The position numbers were made by a program, and so were the translations under genes. A stretch of DNA of 64,000 nt from Terfezia claveryi (lineage: Eukaryota > Ascomycota > Pezizomycetes > Pezizales > Pezizaceae), in the NCBI GenBank assembly GCA_015179025.1, contig WHUX01000078.1:124001-188000 (forward strand), read 5' to 3'. This document shows, piece after piece, positions 46,219 through 57,014 of the stretch. The number at the start of each line of letters is the position of its first letter. Positions within the stretch are counted from its first letter, which is position 1. The notes under the pieces are model-generated. The model did no database searches, was not told where the DNA came from, and saw only the letters and a program-made list of their open reading frames with translations.

Positions 46219-47430
46219 AAAAAACGGATCACCCTCATATCTATGTGCTCTCTTTTCTGGAAAGGGCCTCTAGTGGGGCTTAGGCAGTAAGAGAGGTTCA
46301 GCTATATTATTACTTTCTAAGTTAAACTAGTGGTTTCTCGTCTGTTTGATATGGCATCCTTATCAATCTTACAACCCACACAATACCATGACATGTGTAT
46401 GAGTACATCTATATCTGCTTGTTGGAATAACAATTCAGATACATAAATGTAGGAGTAAAACACGCAATCAAAGGGAGCTACAGGGGACAATTCAAGCGGT
46501 GAGCCTTCTAAGGGACAAAAGACATTACACTGATTCAACTGCCGTGGCCCAGTGATTGCTACCAGGTAACCGTACAAAGCAACTTATGGACGGCATTATG
46601 CTGTATCACGGCCCGTGGTTTCACGCTTCAAACTCTGGGACTAGCTTTTTAAGCATGAATCTGGCGTGCGATTGCCAGATTGCAGTTTTAATTCTCCCTG
46701 GTTATGCATAATCATATGTGCTCTGCGGCTTTCACCTGGCATAAATGCAAGCAGCGAAAGTGGAGAGAACATGTCTTGGTTCATCGAGGTGGTCCAAGGA
46801 GGTCTATTGTCTGACACATTGGACAATTGGTGACTGTGGCTGTTCCGACAGAATCTGCAACCAAATATGAGAGTTATGCTTGCCTATACGCGAGTATCCC
46901 GAGTATTGCCTGTGCAATACAGCTACATATGGTATGGGGCCCATTGTAATCCTGAACATGTGCTTGTATGATGCCTTTGAAGGTGTATATTATCAAGTTG
47001 GAGTCGATAAATGATCTTATCCTTCCTACGATCTCATGAGATTCACTGTCACCATGGCCGTGCATAGAAATATCACTGTACATATTTTCTCTTCTTTGCT
47101 GGATAGGGAAAGTTTACTGTACAAGTGTGGAATTTCAGACTGTTTTGGGATGTTACAAGCGCTGAAAGATGCTATTTAGATGGAGTGTACCGTAGTTGGA
47201 GCGACTAAACATGCCGCTGTGACTTAGAGCAGCTAGGCCCCTTCGAGGTGCCTAAAGACCATATCTTTGAGTAGAAATATTGCAACTGTTCAAGGTCAGT
47301 GTGAGGGCCAAACTGATGAAAGGACAATAGATATGTTCTAGTTAGAATGATGTGACCTGTGGAATAAGAAACTCATGCGGAATGGCATGAGCAAGAACTC
47401 GGGAGAATTACCCATTGGTATATATTTCCG
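46219..47430. other. No gene seen
   Basis: No credible ORF or repeat. Confidence 0.5.
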
Positions 47431-48457
47431 GGCCCCCTGCGAGAACTCAATATTCGCGAGATGCCTGGCTCGTGGGGGGCCCCAGCCCCGTGGGAGAACA
47501 CGGGAGCACATAATTACCCAAGTAAGTAGTAAACTTTTGTTATATAGTAGATACAAGCATGAAGTGGAATATAGAGTGGTAGTAATGTATGAAATGAGAT
47601 TGAACATTAAAAAGAATGACCGGCAGCATGTATTGTGCCCTCCTTGGAGGATTCTGACGAAGATGACTGGAACGAGATTTGTTGGTACATAGTATGAGAT
47701 TTGTAGAATTAGAGGCTTTTTTCGAAGCTCGCCGGAAGAGGGGGCCCCAAATGTGAAAAAGCACAGCAGAGGTTTGGAGCGGGCTTCAGTCAGGCTCCTT
47801 GGGGTCATTCGGCAATGGGAGTCCCGCTTCACTTGGGTTTATTATTAATTTTATATTCCATATGGGTGTGGTTGGGGCAGGCTTCAGTCAGGCCTCTCGG
47901 GTTCATCTGGTACTAACCGGTTAATGACAGCATAGGGGTTCCGTTTCCTTGAGTTTATCTGATTTCTTTTTACCTATATCTGCTTTCCCAATTGAAATCG
48001 CATGTGAATTAATAATTTACTCAGTAAATAGGATATAAATATATGTAAGAATAATGAGTATTTAAAAAAGCAAAAAGAAATTTACGTAGTTGCTTGCTGG
48101 GTAAATGTAGTTAAGGAAGCAGCCTCTCAATGATAGGCGGTTTGCATCATATGCGGATAACATATTCAATTCATCCAAATCAGGAGTGTAAAATTTGGTG
48201 GAGCTGCTGTGGTTCACGGGTTGGACAATGAATAGCAGTTCAGTATGCCATGGATAGTTAGCAGCTGATATCGTAAATCAGGATTAGGCTTACCGGAAAG
48301 GGTGATCTTGCGGAACAGCCTATGGCATTAGTTGCATGTCGGTCAATTCTGGGAATGTAAAGTGACACTAAGTCGCCAAATCAAAGTGTGCAATATCTTG
48401 GTAAGAATGCCTTTGGTACTGAGCTCACGTTCATGCGTGAGCTTATCTTATGTGACT

Positions 48458-49402
48458 CACAGGCTCCCCCCCCGGTCTGGCATTGAGAGAGAGATCAAAG
48501 CTCTGTTAACCACTAATCCGCACAGGGACCTCAAGTTGTCGTGGGTTAGAGGTCATTTGGGCATCCGGGGAATGAGAAAGCGGACCGGATTGCGAGCTTC
48601 CAGTCCCATCTAGGGGAGTTCACAGGAAAAAAGCGCACTGTAACGGAAGGAGGTTTCTGTGTGTTTTTTAAAGCTATATGGAAAGAGGTGAGAATGAAGG
48701 TAGGATATGGGGCTAGAAGAGTGGAGTGGGACCGACACGCCCTCTCAGCCTACACGTGGATGCGAACAAACAAGGGCCCCCAGAGGAGCTGGCTTCATCA
48801 CATCGGCAAAGCAGACTCGGCCGCGTGCGCGTGCGGCCACCCCTCAGAGTCGGGACTACACATCGTCTTCGACTGCCCCCTCCTCAACCGCCTCAGGAGA
48901 GCCTTGCTAGGAGAGAAACGCAGTTGGGAGGAGCTGGATAAACCGGAGTGGAGAAAAGAAGGAGAGGAATCCTATGAGGCCACGGAGGCCTTTTTCAGGT
49001 CACTATTCGATAAGTTTATCTGACGCGTTCGAATGGAGGTCGGCGGTTTATGGGAGTTGGAAATCTTAGTTCTCCCAGTTCACATTTACGAATTCCCTTT
49101 TGTTCAGGTCATCCGCTATGATTCTCTCAGTTCATATTTACGAGTTCAGTTCAACTTTTATTAGTCAGTTCCTAGTCCTACTCTCCTCTCAGTTCAGTCC
49201 AAGGGGTGAGGCTCAGTCAGGCCTACGGGTCATTGGCCAGTCCATTAATGACAGCATGGGGCCCCCTCTTATTTGTATTTATTTGCGCGGGTTTGGCAGA
49301 TTAACTTGCCCTTCCCTTGAATCCACTCGGGCTTCCGAGTGGCTCCTCATGGCCCCCTGACGGGGCCGCATAGGTGTAATAAGTTTTTAAAAAAAAAAAA
49401 AA
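48458..49402 (+). mobile_element. LINE-A copy, 5'-truncated, inserted in repeat R copy 2
   Basis: Target duplication ATCTTATGTG(A/G)CT lies at 48445-48457 and 49403-49415. The insert encodes the end of RNase H (LSWVRGHLGIRG) and, after a frame break at about 48570, the C-terminal Cys/His region (WLHHIGKADSAACACGHPSE, then HIVFDCP) to a stop at 49021. Then come a 3' UTR, the tail hairpins CCACTCGGGCTTCCGAGTGG and GGCCCCCTGACGGGGCC, GTGTAATAAG and poly(A). The best-preserved LINE-A tail in the window. Confidence 0.9.
48661..49023 (+). pseudogene. LINE-A C-terminal domain fragment
   Basis: It encodes WDRHALSAYTWMRTNKGPQ, a CACGH...H...C zinc-like motif and the end ESYEATEAFFRSLFDKF. It is homologous to the minus-strand ORF at 1191-1500. 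The upstream RNase H part is in another frame. Confidence 0.8.
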
Positions 49403-49848
49403 ATCTTATGTGGCTAGCGTATATAAAGTGGCAATGCCCCTGAGAGGCGAGCTCACCTTGTGCAACAAGCATACCTTGAGTGATGAGCCTACGCTGTGAG
49501 GCAAGAATGCCGTGTATGACGAGCTCACCATATGTCGGTAGCATCTTGAGTGGTAAGCATAGGTACTGCCAGTGGTAAGCGGGTCTGCGGCATGCCATGC
49601 ACCTTTTGTGCGAGTACCCACACTAGCATATTGACAAGTTAAGCATCCGGTGAGACAGGTCATTTTGTCTAGTTCAGCGTATGAGCTTACCCGACAACCA
49701 CATCATCGAAATTATCAAGGTACCGTAAACCTCAATTTTCTCATACCCGCGGCTGTATTCTGCCGCGGGGCCCGGGCCAGCCAGGAGATGGGTGGTCTCC
49801 TGGGGGCCCGGGCCTTCCACGGTTTAATTTTCTCGCGGGGGGAGCCGG

Positions 49849-50116
49849 AACATATATACCAGTACAGATGCGCTCGATACAGGCATATCGTCCGGACGGA
49901 GGGGAATATGCTTCAGTATAGCCAATATATTCTTATATCACAAGAAAATAGGCAAGTATGCAATAAACTCGGAGAAGTTGCGGAATAGCAACACGAATAT
50001 GACAGGAGCATACAAGAGATAAATATCATCTTCACCCAAAACTGTGCAGCCGTCTCTTGTAATATTAATTCTGATTGATATTGCCGCTCCACGCTGTTGC
50101 GTTAACTGCTGCCATT
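49849..50116. other. Spacer, no gene seen
   Basis: AT-rich flank between repeat R and the chimeric retro-insertion. Confidence 0.5.
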
Positions 50117-50131
50117 GATATAATACACGTT

Positions 50132-50750
50132 GTTGCTGCAGCCATTGAAGTGATCGTTGGGGAGATGCAGTCGGTGCCCTCTCCTTGCTATCGTTTACTA
50201 GTAGAGCCTCTCCAGAACCACTGTCGAGGAATTACCTTACGTACTAGAATTGGATGTAGCAAGGCGGTCGCTAGCAAGGAGGTCGTTTCCTGAGTCCGGG
50301 CCTTGGGGGAGATGCTGGGATGCTGGCGGTGTCGCTTCTCCTTGCTATCCTTTACTAGCAGAGCCCCTCCAGAACAACCACTGTCGAGGAATTACCTTAC
50401 GTACTAGTATCGGATGTAGCAAGGAGGTTGGCACCGACAGAGGGTGGGTGTTTAGGTTGTCGAAGTGTTGATGTTGTCGAAGATGGGACGTGCGAGTGAG
50501 GGAAATGCTGTGGGCGACCGTATTGTGGACCAAGGGTATCGTCTAAGGTTGCCATGGCAGTCACTTTTCGGTAGGGTAGTACTGTTGCCAGCGGGGCGTG
50601 CGTTATCTCTCGCTTGGTTATCTGTCTAGCGTTGTCTGTATATTAAGTAGGTATCTTGAATCCACCCGGGCTTCCGGGTGGCTCGTCATGCGACCCTTAA
50701 GGTTGCGCACACGAGTAATGAGTTCCAAAAAAAAAAAAAAAAAAAAAAAA
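50132..50750 (+). mobile_element. Chimeric retro-insertion: unrelated body plus LINE-A tail
   Basis: GATATAATACACGTT occurs at 50117-50131 and, identical in all 15 bases, at 50751-50765 right after a 24-base poly(A). The inserted 619 bp have a body unlike LINE-A 3' UTR (including two direct repeats of about 110 bp) and only the last 100 bp are LINE-A tail: CCACCCGGGCTTCCGGGTGG hairpin, second hairpin GCGACCCTTAAGGTTGC, and CGAGTAATGAGTTCC. This is the structure expected of a SINE or of a foreign transcript moved by LINE-A. The perfect duplication suggests a recent event. Confidence 0.85.
50160..50430. repeat. Direct repeat of about 110 bp, two copies
   Basis: CTCCTTGCTATC, then TTTACTAG, AGAGCC and a CACTGTCGAGGAATTACCTT block followed by ACGTACTAG and GGATGTAGCAAGG occur at about 50160-50268 and 50307-50428 within the chimeric retro-insertion. 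Confidence 0.85.
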
Positions 50751-50765
50751 GATATAATACACGTT

Positions 50766-51852
50766 CTAATTTCGGGTATTCCCAGTCTTGATTCACTTGG
50801 ACTCAGGTCGTAGCTTTTGTACTTGTACTGGATCAACATCAGAAGAGCCACGAGGTCGCTTTGGGTTGAGGATTTTGCTGATTTGTGATTGGGTAAGATC
50901 TTTATTAGAATATTCTGCCTCAAACCAGCGCTTGATATATCGCCAGGTAGCCTTGGGGGTTTTGTTCTGCATAGGTTCTTATGGCAAGTACTGTAGGTAT
51001 GAGAAGATGCCATGGTTTGCAAAGTAGCGATTGCATCCTTATATTATTCTTATCGATAAGCATCTCTTTGTGGCTTAGTGCATCTCTAGATACAAGCAAA
51101 TGTATGGTGACTAAGCGAGAAGAATAAGAATATTCTAGTATCTAAAAAATGCTTATTTACTATGTGGGACCGGCGGAGGTATTCTTGTATCTAATATATG
51201 CTTATATCTGGTATGCTTGTATAGAGCGTCATCTGTATAGCTATTAGTCTAGCTAGATCGATTCTCGATTTTCAGCTCGATCTGCAGACCTTGCTGAGGT
51301 GCCTAGCCTGTATGCCATACCAAGGCTCTTGTTTCTTCCTCCCGTAAGGCTCCTTGCAGAGAATGTGTACGTAGGTTCAGGTTCTTTTGTACCAGCGGCT
51401 GAATTGGGAACGGGAGGTATTTTGGGAAAGATGCGGGTATTACTCTTACCCTGAACTGGGTTTTTCCTTCTTTCAAACGGTCAATACTCGCATGTAGGAA
51501 ATACCTACTAACTAGCTAGTGGCAAGATTACTAACTAGCCTGATCTTGGGGCAGTGTGACGTAGTGTATTGCGCTGGGCCATCAACAAAACCTGAACTGG
51601 GATTTGGAGAACAATTGTTTGCTCACTTTTCGAAGAATCTAGATCTCTGATACAGTAATAGTATCAAGAAAAAAGTTGGAATTGAATGTTATTTGACTCT
51701 CATTGCACAAATTGCAGAATCTCAAGTGAGCTGCCATTATATGAGCTGGTACATAGTTGCCGGAATAGTACGAGATGTTTTCTGTAAGACACAAATGCGA
51801 AAAAACAATATAACTACTTATCGATCAACAAGCATGGGAATCACTCAATACC
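50766..51852. other. No gene seen
   Basis: Short ORFs only. Words such as TATGCTTAT(A/T) recur near 51140-51220. Confidence 0.5.
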
Positions 51853-52041
51853 TCATTTACCTTTTCGGTCGAACCATGTCCTCAATACTTTCATAGATTC
51901 GGTCTTTAACGACTTTGTATGCGCAATCGCGCATCCAGGGTCCTTCCCGGCTGGATTCGCTGCATTTGGGGGTGGGATTCCTTGATCGGAAAATGAAATG
52001 TATTGAGGGGGAGCTGGGGTTGGTTCACTAACTGGATCCAT
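51853..52041 (-). CDS. Possible small protein or terminal exon (62 aa)
   Basis: From the ATG at 52041 the frame reads MDPVSEPTPAPPQYISFSDQ, a Pro-rich start, then KTESMKVLRTWFDRKGK before the stop. Composition is protein-like rather than random, but the length gives little statistical support. The frame is open upstream of the ATG, so it might be the last exon of a spliced gene. No family recognised. Confidence 0.25.
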   Translation of the reverse strand: MDPVSEPTPAPPQYISFSDQGIPPPNAANPAGKDPGCAIAHTKSLKTESMKVLRTWFDRKGK

Positions 52042-52262
52042 GGAGTTATAGGAGTGGATTGTTGATATGGTATTATGGTGGTCCAAAGGTTGGATTTTAT
52101 AGCTTTAGCGAAGGGCTGACAACTGTAAAACATCAATAAAGGATGTGGCCATAATGGAGAAGTCCAGACCTAGACCTAGGGTCAATTTAAGAACCACATG
52201 TATGTCTAGTGCCATCTCGATTAATAGGAGCGCATCTCAATTAAATTATGTAATAAATATGT

Positions 52263-52614
52263 CTTTTTTTAAAAATTTTTAAATACTTGTTACTCCTATG
52301 CGGCCCCGTTAGGGGGGCCATGAGGAGCCACCCAGAAACCCGGGTGGGTTCAAGGTTAAGGTAAGTTAATCTGCCAGAACTACGCGTAAAATGCATACAA
52401 ATATGAGGGAATACGAGACCCCATGCTGTCATTAACGGACGAGCCGATGACCTGCGGGCCCCACTGAGCCTGCCTCCTGAACTAACGAACTGTGAAACTG
52501 GCAGGGAAGAAATGAACTGAATGACCCCCGAAGAGACTGGTGACTGGGTGACGAAAGGAACTCGTAAAAATAACTCTGCCACCTCCTCTCGGTATGAACC
52601 AAATGGAACTCGTG
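52263..52614 (-). mobile_element. LINE-A 3' UTR and tail with short target duplication
   Basis: AAATATGT lies at 52255-52262 and 52615-52622. Between them are a T-rich tract, ATACTTGTTACTCCTATG, the hairpins GGCCCCGTTAGGGGGGCC and CCACCCAGAAACCCGGGTGG, GTAAGTTAATCTGCCAG, and LINE-A 3' UTR. The duplication is only 8 bp in AT-rich DNA, so the right boundary is less certain than the left. Confidence 0.75.
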
Positions 52615-52622
52615 AAATATGT

Positions 52623-53110
52623 TGATGCCCTATTATTTTGCACGTCTCTATTGGGTCCAGTCGCGTGTTGCAATTGCTATATCTCTAGTTACACTGGCAT
52701 TGAGACTGGATATTACATCGGATTCCGCTTATTGGACACTCTCGGGGCCTGAGCTATTTACATATGTAATAAGCGGGGTTTGACTGTAAGGCCAAATATT
52801 CTTAGATTCAAAAGATACTCTATATTCCCTGACGATCATCTAGCATATAGGAGTTTACTGTCTGCTGATGCCGTGGGATAGCCATAGGTATAGAAATGGC
52901 CATGTGCTTGGCCCTTCCGTTCCTTCAGGGTTTGTTTGATTCGAGAACAGTACCAGGCTGCAATTTGACCATGATTCGTGTTCGAGAGACCACCGTCATC
53001 AGGGCATATATAAGCACGATGAATGCCTTCAACCTCTGTCTACCTTTATACATGAAATCAGAATTTCTCAAGAACAAACTGATAACCTATAGCCCTTATA
53101 TAAACAGCCA
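52623..53110. other. Upstream region of the 106-aa gene
   Basis: A TATATAA word lies at 53097-53103, only about 8 bp before the ATG, too close for a normal promoter to give a leader. No other feature. Confidence 0.4.
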
Positions 53111-53431
53111 ATGGCTACCCCCACAACGTTCGGCATCATTTCTCCAACGCAATTTATCCGCGCCATGCGAGCCGAGGCCCTCGCACACGTCAACCGCGTA
53201 GGAGTTCTCTACTTGACCATGCCTAGCGGGAAGAAAGTTTCGGAATTTGTTATCCGGCAGCAGAAAAATCATTTAAAGAATATTGTTGCATATTTGGTCA
53301 GGGAATGTGCTGAGAATGGGTATTCGAGCTTCCGGGATCTTACCGAGGAACAAAAGGCAGACTTTGTGGAGTTGGTGAGGGGGAAGCTGAGTGAGATTAT
53401 TACTAGTGAAGATATGATGGGGACTGTGTGA
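53111..53431 (+). CDS. Hypothetical protein, 106 aa, mostly helical
   Basis: The frame opens with MATPTTFGIISPTQFIRAMR and continues with FVIRQQKNHLKNIVAYLVRE, then YSSFRDLTEEQKADFVELVRGKLSEI. Codons are balanced and the protein is soluble, charged and helix-rich, without signal peptide or membrane segment. I recognise no family. No intron is needed. It stands alone between a LINE-A tail and an empty region. It could also be the coding part of a spliced gene with a short 5' exon. Confidence 0.55.
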   Translation: MATPTTFGIISPTQFIRAMRAEALAHVNRVGVLYLTMPSGKKVSEFVIRQQKNHLKNIVAYLVRECAENGYSSFRDLTEEQKADFVELVRGKLSEIITSEDMMGTV

Positions 53432-54580
53432 TTGTGATTATGCTAGTTTGGGTTTTGTACAAGACGTTTCCTAGTTCGAGAATTGGGAAATATATAGGTG
53501 TGGGTTTGACTTGTCTATATATCTATATTACACTGGATATCAGTGAGCCTAGACGTCAAAATTCTCACAGGCCATCATCGCAGTCCATTAAATGACCTTT
53601 TGCAACTTAAAATTACGTACAAATATCCTCCTTAAAATAGCAACTGAACATTCTCTTGATCTATATATCCAGGGTCTAGGTTAAGTTGCGGTTCAGTCAA
53701 GCTTACGAATTTGAGTTTTCACTATCTGTAATTTGCATATTTAACTAAATTTAGCTTTATCAGATTCTGCACATTATCTTCCAGCCGCGAGGGCATGACC
53801 ACAGAGGATCTGATTAGTTCGGGAAAATGCAAGGGTGGTAGGTAGTCTAGTTATAGGCTGGGAATAGTACAGTATGCTTTATTGGGGAAAACTAGGGCAG
53901 AATCAGATGAACAGTCTTGCCGACATGGACGGGAGAATCAGATAACCCTTATATTGGTTATAGACTAGGATATTGGGTTTGATAGGTTGAGGGATGCGTT
54001 GTCAGGCCTTGCAACGGAAACCGATTTATATTGGCAAAACCTACTTACCTCTACCGTCAAATCCTTGAAATAAGGAAATTACGCCAGAGGAATATCTAGA
54101 TCCCTTCTATTTCGCCATATATGAATAGGGATTATTAGGTTATTGACTAGGGGTGTAGTGAAAGCAACTCTTCCTGTTCGTTCTATACCTGCTAAGCCTG
54201 GAAATTGTATGTATTATGCGGTCATGCATGGCCGCGGTTTTGAGACAATGCAAGTTACATATGGTCAAACTTAACTGAACGAGGCACTGAGGCCCTTAAG
54301 TACTTTTTTATGAAGTTTCCCTCAGCTCGGATGTGCTAACATACCTAGGTATATATGTCGCTTTGATTTTCTTTCTCCAATGTATTAGGCCCGCAGTTTC
54401 TCACATTTTATAAGAATATATTTGATATAGGAATATTACCCCGCCGCCCAAACAATATTCCTATATCGAGCGAATACTGTATTTCAAAGTTTTTTGTTCA
54501 TGAAGTAGTCGCAAAGTACGAAGACATGTATCCGTATCTTTGCAAATGTCTGTAGAGTAGTGTCGCTACTACCTCGGTAA
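53432..54580. other. No gene seen
   Basis: AT-rich spacer with no ORF or repeat recognised. Confidence 0.5.
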
Positions 54581-54870
54581 ACTTTTTTTTTTTTTTTTTT
54601 TTAAGGATCTGTACGTCGATCCGACCTAATGTTATGCGACGGCCCCGTTCCCTCGTCTTTAAAGACTCGGTACACCACGGAACAACTGGAAAAACTACGT
54701 ACAACTGTATCCCGCCAACGTAAAGACCGAGTCTGAAACTGAGCATGGAACTGAGACCGCAACCTCCGGCTTCCTCCGACCTCTCTCAAAATCATATACC
54801 CCCACAGGCAGCCAGCGTCCTCTAACCTTCATCCCCATCTGACCACCTTGTACATGAAGGGGAACCGGAC
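54581..54870 (-). mobile_element. LINE-B 3' fragment
   Basis: Poly(T) at 54582-54602, then sequence whose minus strand reads GTTCCGTGGTGTACCGAGTC, AAGACGAGGGAACGG and a TAGGTCGGATC terminus. The first part matches the 3' UTR of LINE-B at about 60848-60895. It is 5'-truncated, and its right boundary is approximate because no target duplication was found. Confidence 0.65.
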
Positions 54871-56650
54871 TATTAAGGAAAATACTTCCGAGCTGGTAGA
54901 TTTGCCCATTCTCCTATGACCTCCCAGGAGCCAACTGGCCCCATAATCCCCGCATTCCTGTTTTCTTCACATCCTGTATTGTGTCTGCCATGGGTCTCTG
55001 GCAGGGTATTCCGCATAGCAAATGCCCTCGTGTCAATGTAAACATCCTCGGTGGTATTCGTATTCATTGCTAGGTTTCCTAACTATTTCTCTCAGCTGTG
55101 GTGCACCCATCGAGCTGGGGTACAATTTTTCTGTTCTAGCTATGCCACCACTCTCTCTTCTGCTCTATAAGTACAATAGGACGTCCGGGTCTGCCCCCCC
55201 AGTCCTGTGTACATCGAAACCTGTTGTTTTGCACCCGGTACAAGGGTAAATCCGGCAAAAGTATCAAGATCAGGAAAACTTGCCAACCGGCATCCCGCTT
55301 GCACCGGAAGGGCCACCGACGTGCACGTGCACGCGTGACGGTGCTGCATGCTTGAGGTTCTCCGGCATCAAATACTTTCCAAGGATTCCACCGCTACCGG
55401 AGTTTTTCTCTCATTGTCAATACGCATGAGTAAGAACTAGGTGCAGGAGAAACAAAGGAACTACGTTTAGGTGTCTAGCAGGCATAGTCAATGTGGGCTT
55501 GTCACACGGTGGAGAATGGTGTGTTTTGGTAATGAGGTTGCTCTATATAGTAGTATGTAGTCTGGTTGCTCCATAGTAGTGAAAATATATATATAAAAAA
55601 AGCAGGGTATTCTCTTATCGATTAACCCATACTTTCTGACTAGTGTGCTTACAAATGCCTAATTAAGTACCTTTGTCTTAGGAAAAAGTGCCATAAAATA
55701 AGAATATTCCTCTATCAAATATGTTATATCAAGAATATACTGTATATTAATATTTCTGAGTATTGATTCATGCAAGAGTCATTGGAGTCAGGATTTGAAA
55801 GGCAGAAATAGAAGGCTAGCTGGGTTAGTGTATGATCTTAAATGGAGATCTATTCAATTCATCTTCTTATCTTGATGAGTACTGTGGTCTGTATTGAGTC
55901 TAGTTGAGTTATATAGAACATTGGAGTCTGGCTATCGAGTACTAGCTATTAAACTATATACATGTATACATTTACTAGTTGGCTTGCAAATATTTTATGC
56001 TTTCTTTAGCTGTAAGACTATTTATTGCTATAGATTTCTTAGTAAACTTGGAGGGGACAAGGATGTAGTATGATTCAGAGCAAACCAAGTTCTGAATTAT
56101 CTATATTTAAGCTATCTTCAAACAGCAATTCATAATATACACTGACAAAACTACAAATAACCCACCTGTTGTCCACCTAAGTTCCCTCAAGGTTACAACC
56201 TATCTAATCATACAACCCCACATATCGTCGTCTACTACTTCAAGAAATCTCGAGTTATTATTGTACGTCACGCAAGTTGCTGTAATCGATGACGGATATG
56301 TGTATAGCTCAGCACCTTTTCCGAAGAGGCACAGATTGCTACACTGGATCGATCTACTAAAGACAAATATTGTCACACTGGGTGTTCTAGCCATAGTGTA
56401 AAACTGGATTAGCCAATATGATATCTACCATCAGTGAATCATGATATTTAAGGTTGCTGATTCATGATCCTAGTCTAGACCTTTAGTGGAGTTTGACTAC
56501 AAATACTCAATCCCGCCTTCCTCTGCTCGTGTAGATATCAGTATTATGTTAGATATAACCCTAACTTCTCTATCCATGTTCTCCAATCACAGGCTCTAGA
56601 TTCTCCCGTTTCCCTCATCCTTCACTAGGTGGTCTTCGTTGTACTGTGTG
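54871..56650. other. No gene seen
   Basis: No credible ORF. The AT-rich part at 55600-56150 has no recognisable feature. Confidence 0.5.
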
Positions 56651-56717
56651 GTGCTATAGTATTTAGGGCAAGAGAAGGAGAGTCTCGTATTTTGAACAAG
56701 GCCAAGGGCCCTCGAGA

Positions 56718-57014
56718 GTGGTAGGAAGGAGAAGCCCTCCCCCACGGGATTTATGGAGAAGCCCTCCCCCATGGGGCGTAGGGTCATGTGCGAGGTGTCA
56801 CAACTGCGGAGGGGCTGGACATATACAAAGGGACTGCAGCTCAATTAGTAGAACCGCAGCTACTAAGGCAAGCAGAAAGACAGGGCCTAGAGAGGCAGGA
56901 GGAAGCAAGAAACTGAGGGTAGTAGATGGGGAAAGGTTCATACTGGTAGAGAATCAGGGCAGGAGGCCTGGTAGGGCAGCAGACGACCCCCAGGTGGGGC
57001 CGAGCTGTGGCTAA
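56718..57014 (+). pseudogene. LINE-B ORF1 C-terminal fragment with CCHC zinc knuckle
   Basis: CHNCGGAGHIQRDC near 56796-56837 is a gag-type CX2CX4HX4C knuckle, preceded by Pro-rich sequence and followed by a Lys/Arg-rich tail to a stop at 57014. Known role in this family: nucleic-acid binding in the ribonucleoprotein. The N-terminal two thirds of ORF1 are missing. Confidence 0.8.

Larger units (their letters stand above)
47431..49848. repeat. Repeat R, copy 2, with imperfect inverted GC-rich ends
   Basis: The left end CCGGGCCCCCTGCGAGAAC and the right end TTCTCGCGGGGGGAGCCGG are imperfect inverted repeats, and both are flanked by TATATA-type sequence. Internal blocks match copy 1 (2656-4075). 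It is interrupted by LINE-A at 48458-49402. Excluding that insertion the unit is about 1.5 kb with no ORF. GGGCCCGGGCC subterminal words suggest a non-autonomous DNA transposon, but the superfamily is unclear. Confidence 0.65.
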
